DNA from: a virus
DNA: 49,771 nt
IMG/VR virus record: IMGVR_UViG_3300019132_000059
Span: 1-49,771 of that record
Direction: 5' to 3' (one strand)
Part shown: piece after piece, positions 15,173-24,350 of the stretch
How the letters are laid out: each line of letters starts with the position of its first letter
How positions within the stretch are numbered: position 1 is the first letter of the stretch
Translations under genes and position numbers: made by a program
The notes under the pieces: generated by a model
Database searches by the model: none
Told to the model about the DNA's origin: nothing
The model's input: only the letters and a program-made list of their open reading frames with translations

Positions 15173-15658
15173 TCACTCTAACCCTTTATTTCGCAGGAAT
15201 GCCGCTCGACGCTCCATTGGAGAAGGCGGCCCTTTCTTTGTCTGCTGCCGCCCTTTGTTTGTCACCGGCTTGGATCGCACGCGCTGCGGCAACGCCATAC
15301 CCTTTACCGGCGACGACTGCGTAAGCCGCACGCGAACCAACGTCATTGAAAACTGAAATCCGTTGGCGACTTCTTTGCCATGCTCTGTGCCAAAACTCTC
15401 AATGACCAGGTTGTCGTATCGCACGCGATTGGTGTATGTGAGCAGTTGTCCCTTTTTTTGCATATCTTCCAGCTTTGTCAGTCTGCTTGCGGCATCCGGC
15501 CCGGTGACAACGCCGCTAATGCTCAACACTAGCGGCTTTCTCTCCACATGATCCGCGACGCTGTTTCCGTCCTCAATCGGATGCTGCGAAACGGTTGTCT
15601 GTCGGTCCGGTTTGTCTGCGTAGACGACGTTCAACAAAACCCCGCCCAATAATGCCAC
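15173..15658 (-). CDS. Dit-like baseplate adaptor protein
   Basis: 161 residues from a GTG preceded by GGGGGTG. The segment ISQHP-type IEDGNSVADHVERKPLVLSISGVV (about 27-50) and LTKLEDMQKKGQLLTYTNRVRYDNLVIESF (about 60-90) match the N-terminal domain of Dit-like adaptors found in myoviruses with small baseplates. The last 40 residues are basic and low-complexity. It lies right after the tape measure, joining tube to hub. Confidence 0.75.
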   Translation of the reverse strand: MALLGGVLLNVVYADKPDRQTTVSQHPIEDGNSVADHVERKPLVLSISGVVTGPDAASRLTKLEDMQKKGQLLTYTNRVRYDNLVIESFGTEHGKEVANGFQFSMTLVRVRLTQSSPVKGMALPQRVRSKPVTNKGRQQTKKGPPSPMERRAAFLRNKGLE

Positions 15659-15669
15659 GCCTGCACCCC

Positions 15670-17579
15670 CTAGCTGCCGAACTTGACGGCCAAATTCTCG
15701 AACAGGGCCGCCAATTCTCGCTTGGTAATCTCAACGATTTTGTTTTCGTCCAACGGCTGGCCGCCCGCTCCGTTGTGAATGTGAATGGCAATGCTTGGCG
15801 CAACCGTCGTGACATTGCTTGTCTTGCTCGGCGCGGCTGCGGCCCTCAGGTCAACTGTCGGCTTCCCGGCATTTTCCCCCAGCACGCCCGCCTGCCGCAA
15901 TGCGTTGGATTGCCTCGCGGTCAGGACGCTTTCCCCTTTGTGCAACTCCGCGATATATCCGTCCTTTTTGACCTCGGCCAGCCCGCTTGCGTGTGATCCA
16001 TCCGGCTGAATCAACCCGTTTCCGCCCATCCACTTCGGCAGGCCGAAACTCGGCATTTTGAATGACATGATCGATTCCTTGAATGCGTTCCACTTGTCGG
16101 CAAGACGACCAAAGAAGTCAAATACCGGTTGCAGTTTGTCCATCACTGCGTCCTTGATCGCGGCGAATTTCTCCTTCAACGCGCCCCACAACTCGATTGC
16201 CTTGGCCTTGACGGTATCCCAATTGCGGTACAGAAGGACACCGGCAGCAACGACGACGGCAATGCCTGCCGCAACCCACGTGAGAGGATTGGCCCACATT
16301 GCGCCGTTCAACGCCAACTGCGCCAGCGTGACGGCCACTGTGCCCGCTCTCCACGCCTTTAACAACGTGGCAATAGTTGTAACGACCTGCAACCCCTTGA
16401 TTGCCACCACGAACGCACCGACGGCAGCACCCGCAGCAAGAACGGTATCCTTGACTGCGCCCCAATTGTCGATGATGAAGCCCGTTGTCGCTTTGAATCC
16501 GTCCAGCACCACCGTTCCGATTGGTGCCAATTCCTTAATCAACATGCCCGCAATCGTCGCCAGATTCGCCAGCACATCCATGAACACCGGACCGTTGGCC
16601 TTTGCATACTCGATGAAGCTTTGGAACGACTTGTTTTTGCCAAGGCCGTCGGTCCACTTCTTAAACCCCTCGCTCATGCCCAGGAAGCCTTTTTCCACGT
16701 CGTCCATGATCGGATCGAACGCACGCAGCAGGTTGAGAAATCCGGATCCAAAGTTGCCGAATGTGGCCATCAGGTTTTTTAAGCTGTCCACCGCGTTTGC
16801 TTCCAGCCATTTGAAGAACTTGAACGCGCCATACCCCTCCATTTTTTCGCTGAAGCTGCGGGCCAGATTCCCGAATAAATCAGCAACGCCGGAAATGGTC
16901 GGTTCCAGCTTGGTCAGGAGTGTTTGCACGCCTTTCAGCCCGTAGGTGAACATTTTGAATACCGGCTTCTCGAAACCTTTGACGAACCCGCGCCAGAAGT
17001 CCTTGAACGATTGCAGACTTTGCAGCGCGGCCCTCTGTTCCTCGCTGATGCCTGCATACACGCCAGCCAATTCTTTCAGCGCGGCGGCCCGCTCCTTCGC
17101 GTCTTTGCGTTGGCCGCCTTTTCTTCCAGCTTTTCGATCTCCTTGGCCGTTTCAAACACTTGGGACAACGCGCCAATGGCCACCGCGCCGAACGCAGCAG
17201 CACCCGCCCCTGCTGCAAGGAACGATGCACCCAGCGCTCCGATTGCGGCCAACGTCGGTCCAGAGGCGGCGACTGTCATGGCCAGCAGGCTCGTTATGGC
17301 AACGCCGAACGCCGTCGCTTTTACCGTTGCCCATCCAAACTTGTCGCCCAGCCTATCTACGGTCGCGCTTGCAATGAGTGATTCGCGTTGAATGTCATGC
17401 AAGGCCGTTTCCGCAACTTCCCCCAGCGTGGCAAACTCACCGGCAGCCTCGATGATCTCATGGCCCATGCCAGAAAGCGAATCCTCAATCTCGTCAATGA
17501 GCGAATCCACGCGGGCCAGCGTCTTTAGGTCAACGTCCCCAAAATCAATCTTGACGATCAAATCGCGCAATGTCTCCAA
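15670..17579 (-). pseudogene. Tail tape measure protein, split by a 1-nt frameshift
   Basis: Two frames together cover the gene: 17579-17076 (TTG start after GGGGGTGAGG; METLRDLIVKIDFGDVDL) and 17070-15670. Reading continues smoothly if one base is restored in AAAGAC at about 17102-17107: the message would then read ANAKDAKERAAALKELAG instead of ending TRRSGPPR. Restored length is about 636 residues, with a glycine/alanine-rich membrane-like stretch (about 85-150), an amphipathic region and a C-terminus with SVLTARQSNALRQAG, normal for tape measure proteins. The product sets tail length and passes into the host membrane. Either the prophage tail is defective or this is a sequencing error. Confidence 0.8.
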
Positions 17580-17591
17580 GTCCTCACCCCC

Positions 17592-17835
17592 TTACTTTGG
17601 TTTGTAGACCGGCTCTTGCCGGTGACTATCTACAAGCATGATCCGCGCCAGCGTTTCCAAAATGTCGTCCGGTGGCCATTCCTTTACGTCATGGGGATTG
17701 ATTCCCGGAAACTCCTGCGCTATCACGTATGCCCACCACCAACGGTTAGCATTAAGAATGTGGGCCTTACCCACATCATAGATGCTTGCAAGGCCCAGCA
17801 ATTCATCATTTGCCGCGTTGAAATCGGTACGCCGC
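17592..17835 (-). CDS. Tail assembly chaperone, frameshift-extension part
   Basis: The frame encodes ANDELLGLASIYDVGKAHILNAN, then WWWAYVIAQEFPGINPHDV and ends EPVYKPK, the usual second (T) part of tail chaperones. Its only start candidate (TTG 17801) has no ribosome site, and coherent protein sequence (DFNAANDELL) extends upstream of it, overlapping the end of the first ORF. Expression by +1 or -2 frameshifting near 17815-17835 is therefore likely, producing a fusion of about 160 residues. The start given is the approximate start of the overlap, not a start codon. Confidence 0.6.
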
Positions 17836-18075
17836 CATCGACAACTCCTCTACCTCGGCGTAGTCCTCGAAATCGTCAATGCTCACCTTCGGATCAACCA
17901 CAACGTGCTCGAATACAATATCGGTCAGCTTTTCGTTGGTCTTTCCCTTGTCCTCCCACTCGTCCATCAGTTTCAGCCAGGGACGCGGCGCGACTTTTTG
18001 CAGCGTGTATTCCACGCCGGAAATCTCACTTTTGAATTTCTTTGTAGGCATGTACGGATTCTTGCGTTGGCTCAT
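17806..18075 (-). CDS. Tail assembly chaperone (G-type)
   Basis: 89 residues from an ATG with GGAGGGG upstream. It is acidic at the C-terminal half (VSIDDFEDYAEVEELS) with an N-terminal basic KKFKSEISGVEYTLQKVAP, in line with the G protein of tail chaperone pairs. It binds the tape measure during tube polymerisation. It sits between tube and tape measure, the canonical place for a G/GT frameshift pair; the extension ORF is the next gene. Confidence 0.75.
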   Translation of the reverse strand: MSQRKNPYMPTKKFKSEISGVEYTLQKVAPRPWLKLMDEWEDKGKTNEKLTDIVFEHVVVDPKVSIDDFEDYAEVEELSMAAYRFQRGK

Positions 18076-18103
18076 TGTTTACCCCTCCAAAATGTCCTGT
18101 TTT

Positions 18104-18505
18104 TTATCGTTGGTCATAGTCCGCCACGAAATATTGCACTTCAACGCCTGTCACTTCCGTACCGCGCTCCAACGGCGGCATTTTGAGTACGCGTGCCTCT
18201 GTGCCCCCAACGCGCACTCGCGGATCGTTTTGATCGTCCAGCATGATTGGGAAGGTTTTGCGGGCTTTGTACAACTGCCGGACGTGCGCCAACGCCGGAC
18301 TGTTGTGCTTGTATGTGACAGTGATCGTGCCGGTTTGGTCAGCACTTTCCGCAAACACCACTTCGCCATCAGCGCCAACGTGCGGCGTCACGCCGTCGTT
18401 GTTTTGCTCAGCCCGGATCGGCGAACCGTCCATAAACCCGGTGTGGTGCCTCCCATCAACGATGAGCGACACTTTCTTGAAATCGTAGCTTGTTGATTTT
18501 GCCAT
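18104..18505 (-). CDS. Tail tube protein
   Basis: 133 residues, beta-rich, with VSLIVDGRHHTGFMDGSPIRAEQNNDGVTPHVGADGEVVFAES forming the beta-hairpin region (about 12-54) and DQTGTITVTYKHNSPALAHVRQLY following; this matches tube proteins paired with DUF3383 sheaths. It makes the inner channel of the contractile tail. Start ATG follows AGAGAGGGG. Confidence 0.8.
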   Translation of the reverse strand: MAKSTSYDFKKVSLIVDGRHHTGFMDGSPIRAEQNNDGVTPHVGADGEVVFAESADQTGTITVTYKHNSPALAHVRQLYKARKTFPIMLDDQNDPRVRVGGTEARVLKMPPLERGTEVTGVEVQYFVADYDQR

Positions 18506-18522
18506 CTATCTCAGCCCCTCTC

Positions 18523-19545
18523 TTAGACTTTCAGCACGCCTTGTACTTCTACCTGATGAATGGCCCCGGCAATCGTTGCGGACCATTCCACGTCCGGGAG
18601 AAGCCTGTTGGCGCGGTCATTCGTCGAAACCTCAGCGCGCGTCGGCGCGGTTACGGTGTAAAGCGCCTCACCGTTTTCCTCCGCAATCATTCCGTTGTTG
18701 TACGCTTCTTTCAACGGTTGATCTACGGCTGCCACCGTCATAGAAATCCCGGCGTTGGTGAATGGCACTTTCGGAACCCGCGTCAGGAGGCCGAACACAC
18801 TTTCCGCAATGCGTGCTTGCAGGAAATGCGCCGACTGAATCACGTCGATAAACTCCCCGGACGTCGCTTTCGCCGCCGATACGATGTTGACGCCACCCTC
18901 GCGGATGTACGTGGCCATGTTTTTCTCGTGGATCGCATCCACGTCCATATCGTGCGTCGCGCCGAAATTCGCCGGTTGCACGCCATTCAGCGTCTTAAAC
19001 TGGACAGTGTACGATCCGATTTCCAACGGTGCAATGTATCCCACCAACGCTTCCGCCGGGAATTGGTCGTCAGCGTCCGGGTGAACCATGATGAACGTGT
19101 TGTCGCTGTTGGGAGAAGTCAGGTCTTTGTTTGACGTAGAAGCGAAATACAGACGGTCATTGGCCGCCGCCCACGCGGATAGCGCAGCGATCTCGTCGTC
19201 GCCCTGCTCCGGGGATACCAGGTAATAAAAATCGCTGTGTTCCCGCAGGAGTGTATCCAGCGCCGCTTTCAAGTCGTTCGGATCGCCCGTTGCGCCGTCA
19301 TAGGCAATGCCGTAAACGGCCACCTTTGCCGGTTTGTTCTCTTGTCCCAGCAACTTCTCAGCCAGTTTGTATTCTCTGGACGCTTGCCCAAAGTCAACTC
19401 CGATGGATGCCAGCGCATTATCTCCGGTGTATTCCTTGTACGCCTGCACCTTGGACGTGGCTAGAATCAACGGCGTGCCAAAACCCTGCTGGCTTGCCGG
19501 TCGTGTTTCGCGTGTGATTGTCACGTTGACATACCGATTGCCCAC
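18523..19545 (-). CDS. Contractile tail sheath (DUF3383)
   Basis: 340 residues from a GTG. The N-terminus (VNVTITRETRPASQQGFGTPLILA) is the donor strand region of DUF3383-type sheaths; the middle (YYLVSPEQGDDEIAALSAWA, LYFASTSNKDL) and C-terminus (VEWSATIAGAIHQVEVQGVLKV) complete the sheath fold. It polymerises around the tube and contracts on infection. Its presence makes this prophage a myovirus. DUF3383 sheaths go with the Pam3-like minimal baseplate seen downstream. Confidence 0.9.
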   Translation of the reverse strand: MGNRYVNVTITRETRPASQQGFGTPLILATSKVQAYKEYTGDNALASIGVDFGQASREYKLAEKLLGQENKPAKVAVYGIAYDGATGDPNDLKAALDTLLREHSDFYYLVSPEQGDDEIAALSAWAAANDRLYFASTSNKDLTSPNSDNTFIMVHPDADDQFPAEALVGYIAPLEIGSYTVQFKTLNGVQPANFGATHDMDVDAIHEKNMATYIREGGVNIVSAAKATSGEFIDVIQSAHFLQARIAESVFGLLTRVPKVPFTNAGISMTVAAVDQPLKEAYNNGMIAEENGEALYTVTAPTRAEVSTNDRANRLLPDVEWSATIAGAIHQVEVQGVLKV

Positions 19546-19558
19546 GATTCATGCCCCC

Positions 19559-20065
19559 TTATGGGTAAATTTTGTTGTTGATCTCCACCTTGTCGAAATA
19601 CCCGACTTCCTCAATGCCCTGCTGCAACGTCTTGTGCGCCCGCAGGATCACGTCAAAGCCGTTTCGCCGCTCGTAGTCGTCAACCACAAGGGCATCCCGG
19701 TTCTCCACTTGGCCGAGAGAGACCACGGCAATGCCGGCAGCTTCCAAATCTTCCTGGCCGTAGAAGTCGAACCAATCCCGGATTTTCTGAGCCAGCTCGA
19801 TCGATTCATCTACGTCCTTGTGATAGGCCGTGATCGAAAGCGTGACTTTGAATGTCTCAGTCTGGCGCAGCAAGTAAGTCTCGGCCGTTTCTACAACGGT
19901 GACCTCAGGTTGACCAATGTCTTTTACATAGGGGCTCGTGAATTTGTAAGTGGCGTGAGCCCCTGTCGGCCTTTTCCCGGTCTGATCGGCCTCAATCACG
20001 GGCAAGCCGCCAATGTGGGTTTTGAGCGCGGGAATGATCAAGTCTCGAATCTCCGTGATCTTCAC
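19559..20065 (-). CDS. Neck/tail terminator protein (gp12-like)
   Basis: 168 residues from a GTG overlapping the previous stop. The pattern IPALKTHIGGLPVIEADQTGKRPTGAHATYKFTSPY and ETFKVTLSITAYHKDVDESIELAQKIRDWFDF fits the LIC_12616/Pam3-type neck terminator family. It caps the tail tube and sheath for joining to the head. Order neck terminator, sheath, tube matches Pam3-like phages. Confidence 0.75.
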   Translation of the reverse strand: MKITEIRDLIIPALKTHIGGLPVIEADQTGKRPTGAHATYKFTSPYVKDIGQPEVTVVETAETYLLRQTETFKVTLSITAYHKDVDESIELAQKIRDWFDFYGQEDLEAAGIAVVSLGQVENRDALVVDDYERRNGFDVILRAHKTLQQGIEEVGYFDKVEINNKIYP

Positions 20066-20406
20066 TCGCCCACCCCCCTTGCAATGTAGATGAACACGTC
20101 CGCATAAGCTGAATAGTCCTTGAAGTTCTGGATGGTGTAGTTGCGGCCGCCGTACTCCATCTTCTGGCCGGCTTTCAGCGGTCGGGTGGTGTATATCTTC
20201 CTGTCTGCCTCCGTGTAGGTGCCGTTCGGAACGTAGCGCAGATCATCGTCCGAGAGCGGCAAAATGATCCCCTGGACTGTAACCGGCGTTACCTCACCAT
20301 CCACCCATTTGCCGTTGTCGGAATAGTGGCCTTCGTCATGCTCATAGATGGTGAACTCCACCTTGAATTCCTCTACGAAATCGACAAACTCAAACTGCTT
20401 GGCCAT
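20062..20406 (-). CDS. Head-tail completion/stopper-type protein
   Basis: 114 residues, acidic N-terminus (FVDFVEEFKVEFTIYEHDEG), then a beta-barrel pattern (VTVQGIILPLSDDDLRYVPNGTYTEADRKIYTTRPLKAGQKMEYGG, residues about 44-89). Similar small beta proteins stand between the HK97 gp10-like and terminator genes and act as stopper proteins. Family is inferred from the pattern and gene order. It overlaps neighbours at both ends. Confidence 0.6.
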   Translation of the reverse strand: MAKQFEFVDFVEEFKVEFTIYEHDEGHYSDNGKWVDGEVTPVTVQGIILPLSDDDLRYVPNGTYTEADRKIYTTRPLKAGQKMEYGGRNYTIQNFKDYSAYADVFIYIARGVGE

Positions 20407-21038
20407 TATTCCACCACCTTATGCCGGATCGAGGTCACGAGTCGTGTTGTATCAATCAAAGGATTAGACGAGCCTTTTGTCAGCGTCGTTGAGTAGTGGT
20501 TGGGAGGCGACTTAATACTGCGTAACTTCTTCTGGATCAGCCCGGCAAACTCCAAGCCAATGGCCTCCAAGAATTCGTCAGGTGATACACCAAACCGCAG
20601 CACATCATTCATCATTCGTCCGATTTTCCTGGTGATCTTATCCACGTTTTCATCAAACCCGGATCGGAGAAAAGAACGCTCAGGAATGGTCACCTTCGGC
20701 ACCAACATGAACAGTAACTCCAGCTTCCCTTTTTTCCCCTTCTTCCGGGCAATGTAGCTTACTCCCTCATTCCCTTTGACAATGAACGAATCCGGGAAAT
20801 CCGATGCCCGCTTGCCCTTTGCCGCCTTGTTGATCGGCACCGTCAGGAACTTTGCCCGCTTCGGCTTGATAGTCATGCCGTACTCATGCACGCGAGCCAG
20901 TGTGACAATATTGATTGGTTCCTCGTCCACGTTGGAATCCTCACCGAACACCCCGACCTGTATTTCGCTTTTCTTCAACTCCTGCAAAATCTTGATCAGT
21001 CGCGGAATATTGTTGGTACTTCGGAACGTCACGCCCAT
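20406..21038 (-). CDS. Phage virion morphogenesis protein (gp10/gpG-like)
   Basis: 210 residues from the ATG at 21038, which overlaps the previous stop codon (TGATG); the frame extends to 21071 without reason to use it. IQVGVFGEDSN, ARVHEYGMTIKPKRAKFLTVPIN and PERSFLRSGFDENVDKITRKI are the hallmarks of the HK97 gp10/Mu gpG-like tail-completion family. A long basic insert (ARKKGKKGKLELLFML) lies in the middle. It acts in neck assembly. Confidence 0.75.
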   Translation of the reverse strand: MGVTFRSTNNIPRLIKILQELKKSEIQVGVFGEDSNVDEEPINIVTLARVHEYGMTIKPKRAKFLTVPINKAAKGKRASDFPDSFIVKGNEGVSYIARKKGKKGKLELLFMLVPKVTIPERSFLRSGFDENVDKITRKIGRMMNDVLRFGVSPDEFLEAIGLEFAGLIQKKLRSIKSPPNHYSTTLTKGSSNPLIDTTRLVTSIRHKVVE

Positions 21039-21358
21039 CAGACAAAACCAACCTTTCGATATGGCTTCCAATAGCGGCGCGCTGCCTTGTAAGTGCCACC
21101 CTCAAAGAAGCTTTTGGATATGTCACCAAGAGACTGCGACTGCACGCTCTGGTTTTCCATCATGGCTTTCACCAAGGTCGCCACACCCATCTGGACGGCT
21201 ACCGGAAGCAGGAGACTTCCAGATTCGTCCAGAAAATCACGGTTGCAGTCCTGTTTTACATGGTCGATTGCCGCAGCCAGAACGGCCTCGTAACGGGCCT
21301 GCTGCGGCGTGCCGGTAATATTAATGCCGAGAAGGGTTTCCAGATCGGAAAGTGTCAT
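21038..21358 (-). CDS. Head-tail connector (gp6-like)
   Basis: 106 residues from the ATG at 21358, preceded by GGGGAAGTGATG. TLSDLETLLGINITGTPQQARYEAVLAAAIDHVKQDCNRDF (about 2-42) is an all-helical start typical of gp6/gp15-like connectors, and SLGDISKSFFEGGTYKAARRYWKPYRK closes it. It binds beneath the portal. The longer frame to 21400 overlaps the gene upstream. Confidence 0.7.
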   Translation of the reverse strand: MTLSDLETLLGINITGTPQQARYEAVLAAAIDHVKQDCNRDFLDESGSLLLPVAVQMGVATLVKAMMENQSVQSQSLGDISKSFFEGGTYKAARRYWKPYRKVGFV

Positions 21359-21362
21359 CTCA

Positions 21363-21593
21363 TCACTTCCCCTTGCCTCTGTCCTTGCTTCTGCCGCCAT
21401 TTTTCTGCGGTGGTTCTTGATCAGCTACGCCCGTTTCCTCAACATTTTCGTCAGCAGTCTCATCAACGTTTTTACTTGGACCAACTGGATTATTCTCAGT
21501 CTTGACCCGTTTCAAGGCATCTTGTTCCGCCAGTTTTCTGCCTTCTTCCTCCGCCTGTAACCGGCGCATGCGGTTAAACGCTGCGAGTCCCAT
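21363..21593 (-). CDS. Small phage head-region protein
   Basis: 76 residues. The N-terminus GLAAFNRMRRLQAEEEGRKLAE recurs in small proteins coded between capsid and connector genes of Firmicutes phages. The rest is charged, low-complexity and probably disordered (VDETADENVEETG). Role unknown, perhaps decoration or a scaffold remnant. Confidence 0.6.
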   Translation of the reverse strand: MGLAAFNRMRRLQAEEEGRKLAEQDALKRVKTENNPVGPSKNVDETADENVEETGVADQEPPQKNGGRSKDRGKGK

Positions 21594-21610
21594 AAAGGGA
21601 TCCTCCTTTC

Positions 21611-21645
21611 AGAAAAAGAGGAAGGGGAATGCCCCCTTCCCTCTC
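21611..21645 (-). terminator. Terminator after the capsid gene
   Basis: GAGGAAGGGG (21618-21627) pairs with CCCCTTCC-CTC (21633-21645), followed on minus by TTTTTCT. Placed directly after the capsid gene, it would lower transcription of connector and tail genes relative to capsid, a common phage arrangement. Confidence 0.75.
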
Positions 21646-21650
21646 AGCTA

Positions 21651-22625
21651 TTAAGAGATTTTGAACCGGAACTTCACGACGCGGATCTTCTTAGGCTCAT
21701 AGACCAAAGACCAGTTCGAGCCATTTTCCAACTCCGTATTGGTCGGGAATTCATCAGCAACTGCTGCCTCCGTCCATTTGATTCCACGTGGGTGCAGGAT
21801 GTAGATGCGGCGGTTGATCAGGTAGTCTTCACCCGAGCTGGCAAGCGAATCACGGTCAATCTCCGTGCCGACAATTCGAGGATGAGATCCGTTGCCCAGC
21901 GCGACCGCGCCAGGGCCAAAGATGTACATCGACGCCACCTTTGTACCAGGGTCGAAAGGCATCGCATCATCAACGATGACACGCTTGCCCATGAAATAGG
22001 GAACGCGTACCGATTGATTGGCCTCTTGCACATACTCGATCAGTTGCTGCTTCGCAAGATGGCTTTCAACAGCAGAGTGCATGATGACTGCGTTTACTTG
22101 GTCCTTTGCATCCCCTAACAATTGGGTTGCATCGATGAAGGATACGCCGTCCAACACTTCGGCCCCGCCTGTCAGTCCGGAGATGTCCAGGACGTGATTG
22201 GCCATGGTCGGCGACGCAAATACGCCTTTCAGTGTAGAAAGGAGCACTTTTTGGTCATCGCGGACCCAATAGTTCGAAACCAAATCACCGATGGCTGCCA
22301 ACGGATCGGCACCGGACAGCAAAGCCGACAGACCATTTGCTCCCCAAGCACGCGCCCGGCCGTGACGGCGTGCAACGTCTTTATTGGTCCCGATATTACC
22401 GGGAGTCAGGGCGCCCTGGTCTTTCATGATTTCAGAGTCGCCAGTGAGATCGTTGAAGTACGGCATATTGATCAGATTGCTAGGGCCGCTGGCCAGTTCA
22501 TCAAATTGCGGATCATTCACAACGATTCCACTCTGCACCAGCGCAGATTTCTCCATCGTTCTTTGAACGACATAGTTGGTAAACGTGGTAGGTTCGATCA
22601 CATCAGCAATACGTGTGATAGGCAT
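21651..22625 (-). CDS. Major capsid protein (HK97 fold)
   Basis: 324 residues from an ATG preceded by AAGGAATG. The N-terminus (IADVIEPTTFTNYVVQRTMEKSALVQSGIV) and the middle (LGDAKDQVNAVIMHSAVESHLAKQQLIEYV) match the family of capsids found after a gp20-like scaffold in SPP1/PBSX-type phages. YFMGKRVIVDDAMPFDPGTKVASMYIFGPGAVALG (about 208-243) is the conserved A-domain end. It forms the icosahedral head. Confidence 0.9.
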   Translation of the reverse strand: MPITRIADVIEPTTFTNYVVQRTMEKSALVQSGIVVNDPQFDELASGPSNLINMPYFNDLTGDSEIMKDQGALTPGNIGTNKDVARRHGRARAWGANGLSALLSGADPLAAIGDLVSNYWVRDDQKVLLSTLKGVFASPTMANHVLDISGLTGGAEVLDGVSFIDATQLLGDAKDQVNAVIMHSAVESHLAKQQLIEYVQEANQSVRVPYFMGKRVIVDDAMPFDPGTKVASMYIFGPGAVALGNGSHPRIVGTEIDRDSLASSGEDYLINRRIYILHPRGIKWTEAAVADEFPTNTELENGSNWSLVYEPKKIRVVKFRFKIS

Positions 22626-22649
22626 TAAGAATCATTCCTTCCCAAATAG

Positions 22650-23375
22650 TTATCTTACTCCCGCGGCAGCCATCAACTGCTTGGCCAACTCGGGGTTTTC
22701 GCGTAAAATGCGTCCTTGTTCCGTGTAGTTTAACTGGTCTTTGGCCCAAGGGTTTTTCACGCCGGGAGCACCTTCTTTACCCTTACCGGGCTCATGACCG
22801 GTTTGCTTAAACCGTTCGTCGACGGCCTTCTTCAGCGCTCCCTGCCACATCTGCTGAAACACGCCGATCCGCTTGTTGGTGTCCTCGATGTCAGCGCCAG
22901 CAAGGATATCACGGAATTCTAGCGGCAGTTCCAGTTCGCGCAGCTTATCGACGGTATGCAGGGCAACTTCGCGCCGCAGGAGTTCGGTTTCTTTTTCCCT
23001 CAACTCCCGTTCCTTCTGTTGACGCTCGTATTCCGCTTTTTCCTCAGCGGACATCTTTTGCTTTTTTAGCTCTTCCAGTTGGTCCTGGAGCTCTTTGTTT
23101 TTCTTGCTGTATTCGGTGCGGACACGATCGGCGGCGCTCTGCTCGGCTTTAGAAACAGCCTCGGCGATCATGCGCTGGACTTCCTCAGCGGTCATCGTCC
23201 CACCAGCACCGGAGCCACCACCTCCGCCTGCAGCATCATCGACGCCTTTCAAAGCTTCATCGTGCTGTTCCTGTGTGACAGACCCAGCGTCCATAAGCTT
23301 TTTCAATTCGGCTTTGAACTGCTCCTTAGTGATTTTGCCCTCAGCCAGTTGTTGTTTCAGTTGCTCGATGTTCAT
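22650..23375 (-). CDS. Capsid scaffold protein (gp20/DUF4355-like)
   Basis: 241 residues. A glycine-rich hinge (GGGGGSGAGG, about 52-61) divides an N-terminal helical pair from a long coiled coil (about 64-145, rich in K/E/Q). The C-terminus (ELPLEFRDILAGADIEDTNKRIGVFQ) is the conserved capsid-binding end of phage minor structural GP20 proteins. It guides head assembly and is lost from mature heads. Confidence 0.85.
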   Translation of the reverse strand: MNIEQLKQQLAEGKITKEQFKAELKKLMDAGSVTQEQHDEALKGVDDAAGGGGGSGAGGTMTAEEVQRMIAEAVSKAEQSAADRVRTEYSKKNKELQDQLEELKKQKMSAEEKAEYERQQKERELREKETELLRREVALHTVDKLRELELPLEFRDILAGADIEDTNKRIGVFQQMWQGALKKAVDERFKQTGHEPGKGKEGAPGVKNPWAKDQLNYTEQGRILRENPELAKQLMAAAGVR

Positions 23376-23440
23376 GTTTCAAATCTCCTTCCGAGTTGCC
23401 CGTCTCCCACCCTCCAGAGGAGTTTGGAGTGACCGGCACC

Positions 23441-24346
23441 TCACGTTGTTTTTATTCGCTCACTCATCCACTGCTCGAAACTCATGTCGGCAAGTTCTGT
23501 ATGCCGCGGCTTCTCCACCCCCTCAACTGTGTACGTCAAAAAGCAACGGCAGTGGATGTCCTCGGCTGCCGAATGAAGGTTGCCGGGGGACGGTCCCCTG
23601 CCGAAATAACCAACGAAGTTTTGATCTATCGGTATTTTCTTGTTGTTCAAGTGCTTGTGAGATGATCGCACCCTAGAGTCTTCGCTGCTGTTCCACTGCT
23701 TCATCATGATGACACCGTTTCGCTCGGCATGCTCTGCCGCCCCGTGTTTGGCGCTTTCCTGCACGCGGTGCGCTTCGGTTCGGACAATTCGCACAGACTT
23801 GGCAGCATCACCCTCTAAGGCTGTTTTGAGCCTCCCGGCCATCTCCCGATAAGTCTCCCCTTTTACGAGTCCTTGTGTGACCTCCTGCTGGATCCGGTAA
23901 ACGATCTCCGCTCGGTTCTTCTCCAGCCGATGCTTGAGGGTCAGTCCGCTGACCGGGTTATTGATGGCCTCCAGGATAACGTCACTGGGAACCGTAGAGA
24001 AAGCCAGTTTGGCCTGAGCCACAGTTTCGATTCCCCACGCTGTGAGATAGTACCCTTCCTTGAACACCTTTTCCAAGGTGTCAGCAAATGTCTTGGCAAT
24101 ATCCTTGTAGTTCGTGGCCACCTCCTGATTTATCTCGTTGAGGAACTTTTGAAGCCGATCAAACTTGGCCAATTCATCATAGGTGAGTATGCCGTCCGAC
24201 TCATACTTCTCGTAAAGCAAACCGAGCATGCCGCGGATCTCAGCGAGAGTTTTGGCGTATCGCTTGATTACCTCTCGCTCGCTGCCTTTGACCAGGCGAT
24301 CGACAATCTTGTTTATCAGCTGAATGGCCTTTTCCAGGTTGGTCAT
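23441..24346 (-). CDS. Phage minor head protein (Mu gpF/SPP1 gp7-like)
   Basis: 301 residues. An N-terminal helical region is followed by GLTLKHRLEKNRAEIVYRIQQEVTQGLVKGETYREMAGRL and the family core VRIVRTEAHRVQESAKHGAAEHAERNG, then CRCFLTYTVE near the end. The HxxRTE-to-CRC module is the Mu gpF-like domain. In SPP1 the homologue binds the portal and helps DNA ejection. It lies between portal and scaffold as usual. Confidence 0.88.
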   Translation of the reverse strand: MTNLEKAIQLINKIVDRLVKGSEREVIKRYAKTLAEIRGMLGLLYEKYESDGILTYDELAKFDRLQKFLNEINQEVATNYKDIAKTFADTLEKVFKEGYYLTAWGIETVAQAKLAFSTVPSDVILEAINNPVSGLTLKHRLEKNRAEIVYRIQQEVTQGLVKGETYREMAGRLKTALEGDAAKSVRIVRTEAHRVQESAKHGAAEHAERNGVIMMKQWNSSEDSRVRSSHKHLNNKKIPIDQNFVGYFGRGPSPGNLHSAAEDIHCRCFLTYTVEGVEKPRHTELADMSFEQWMSERIKTT

Positions 24347-24350
24347 TCAA

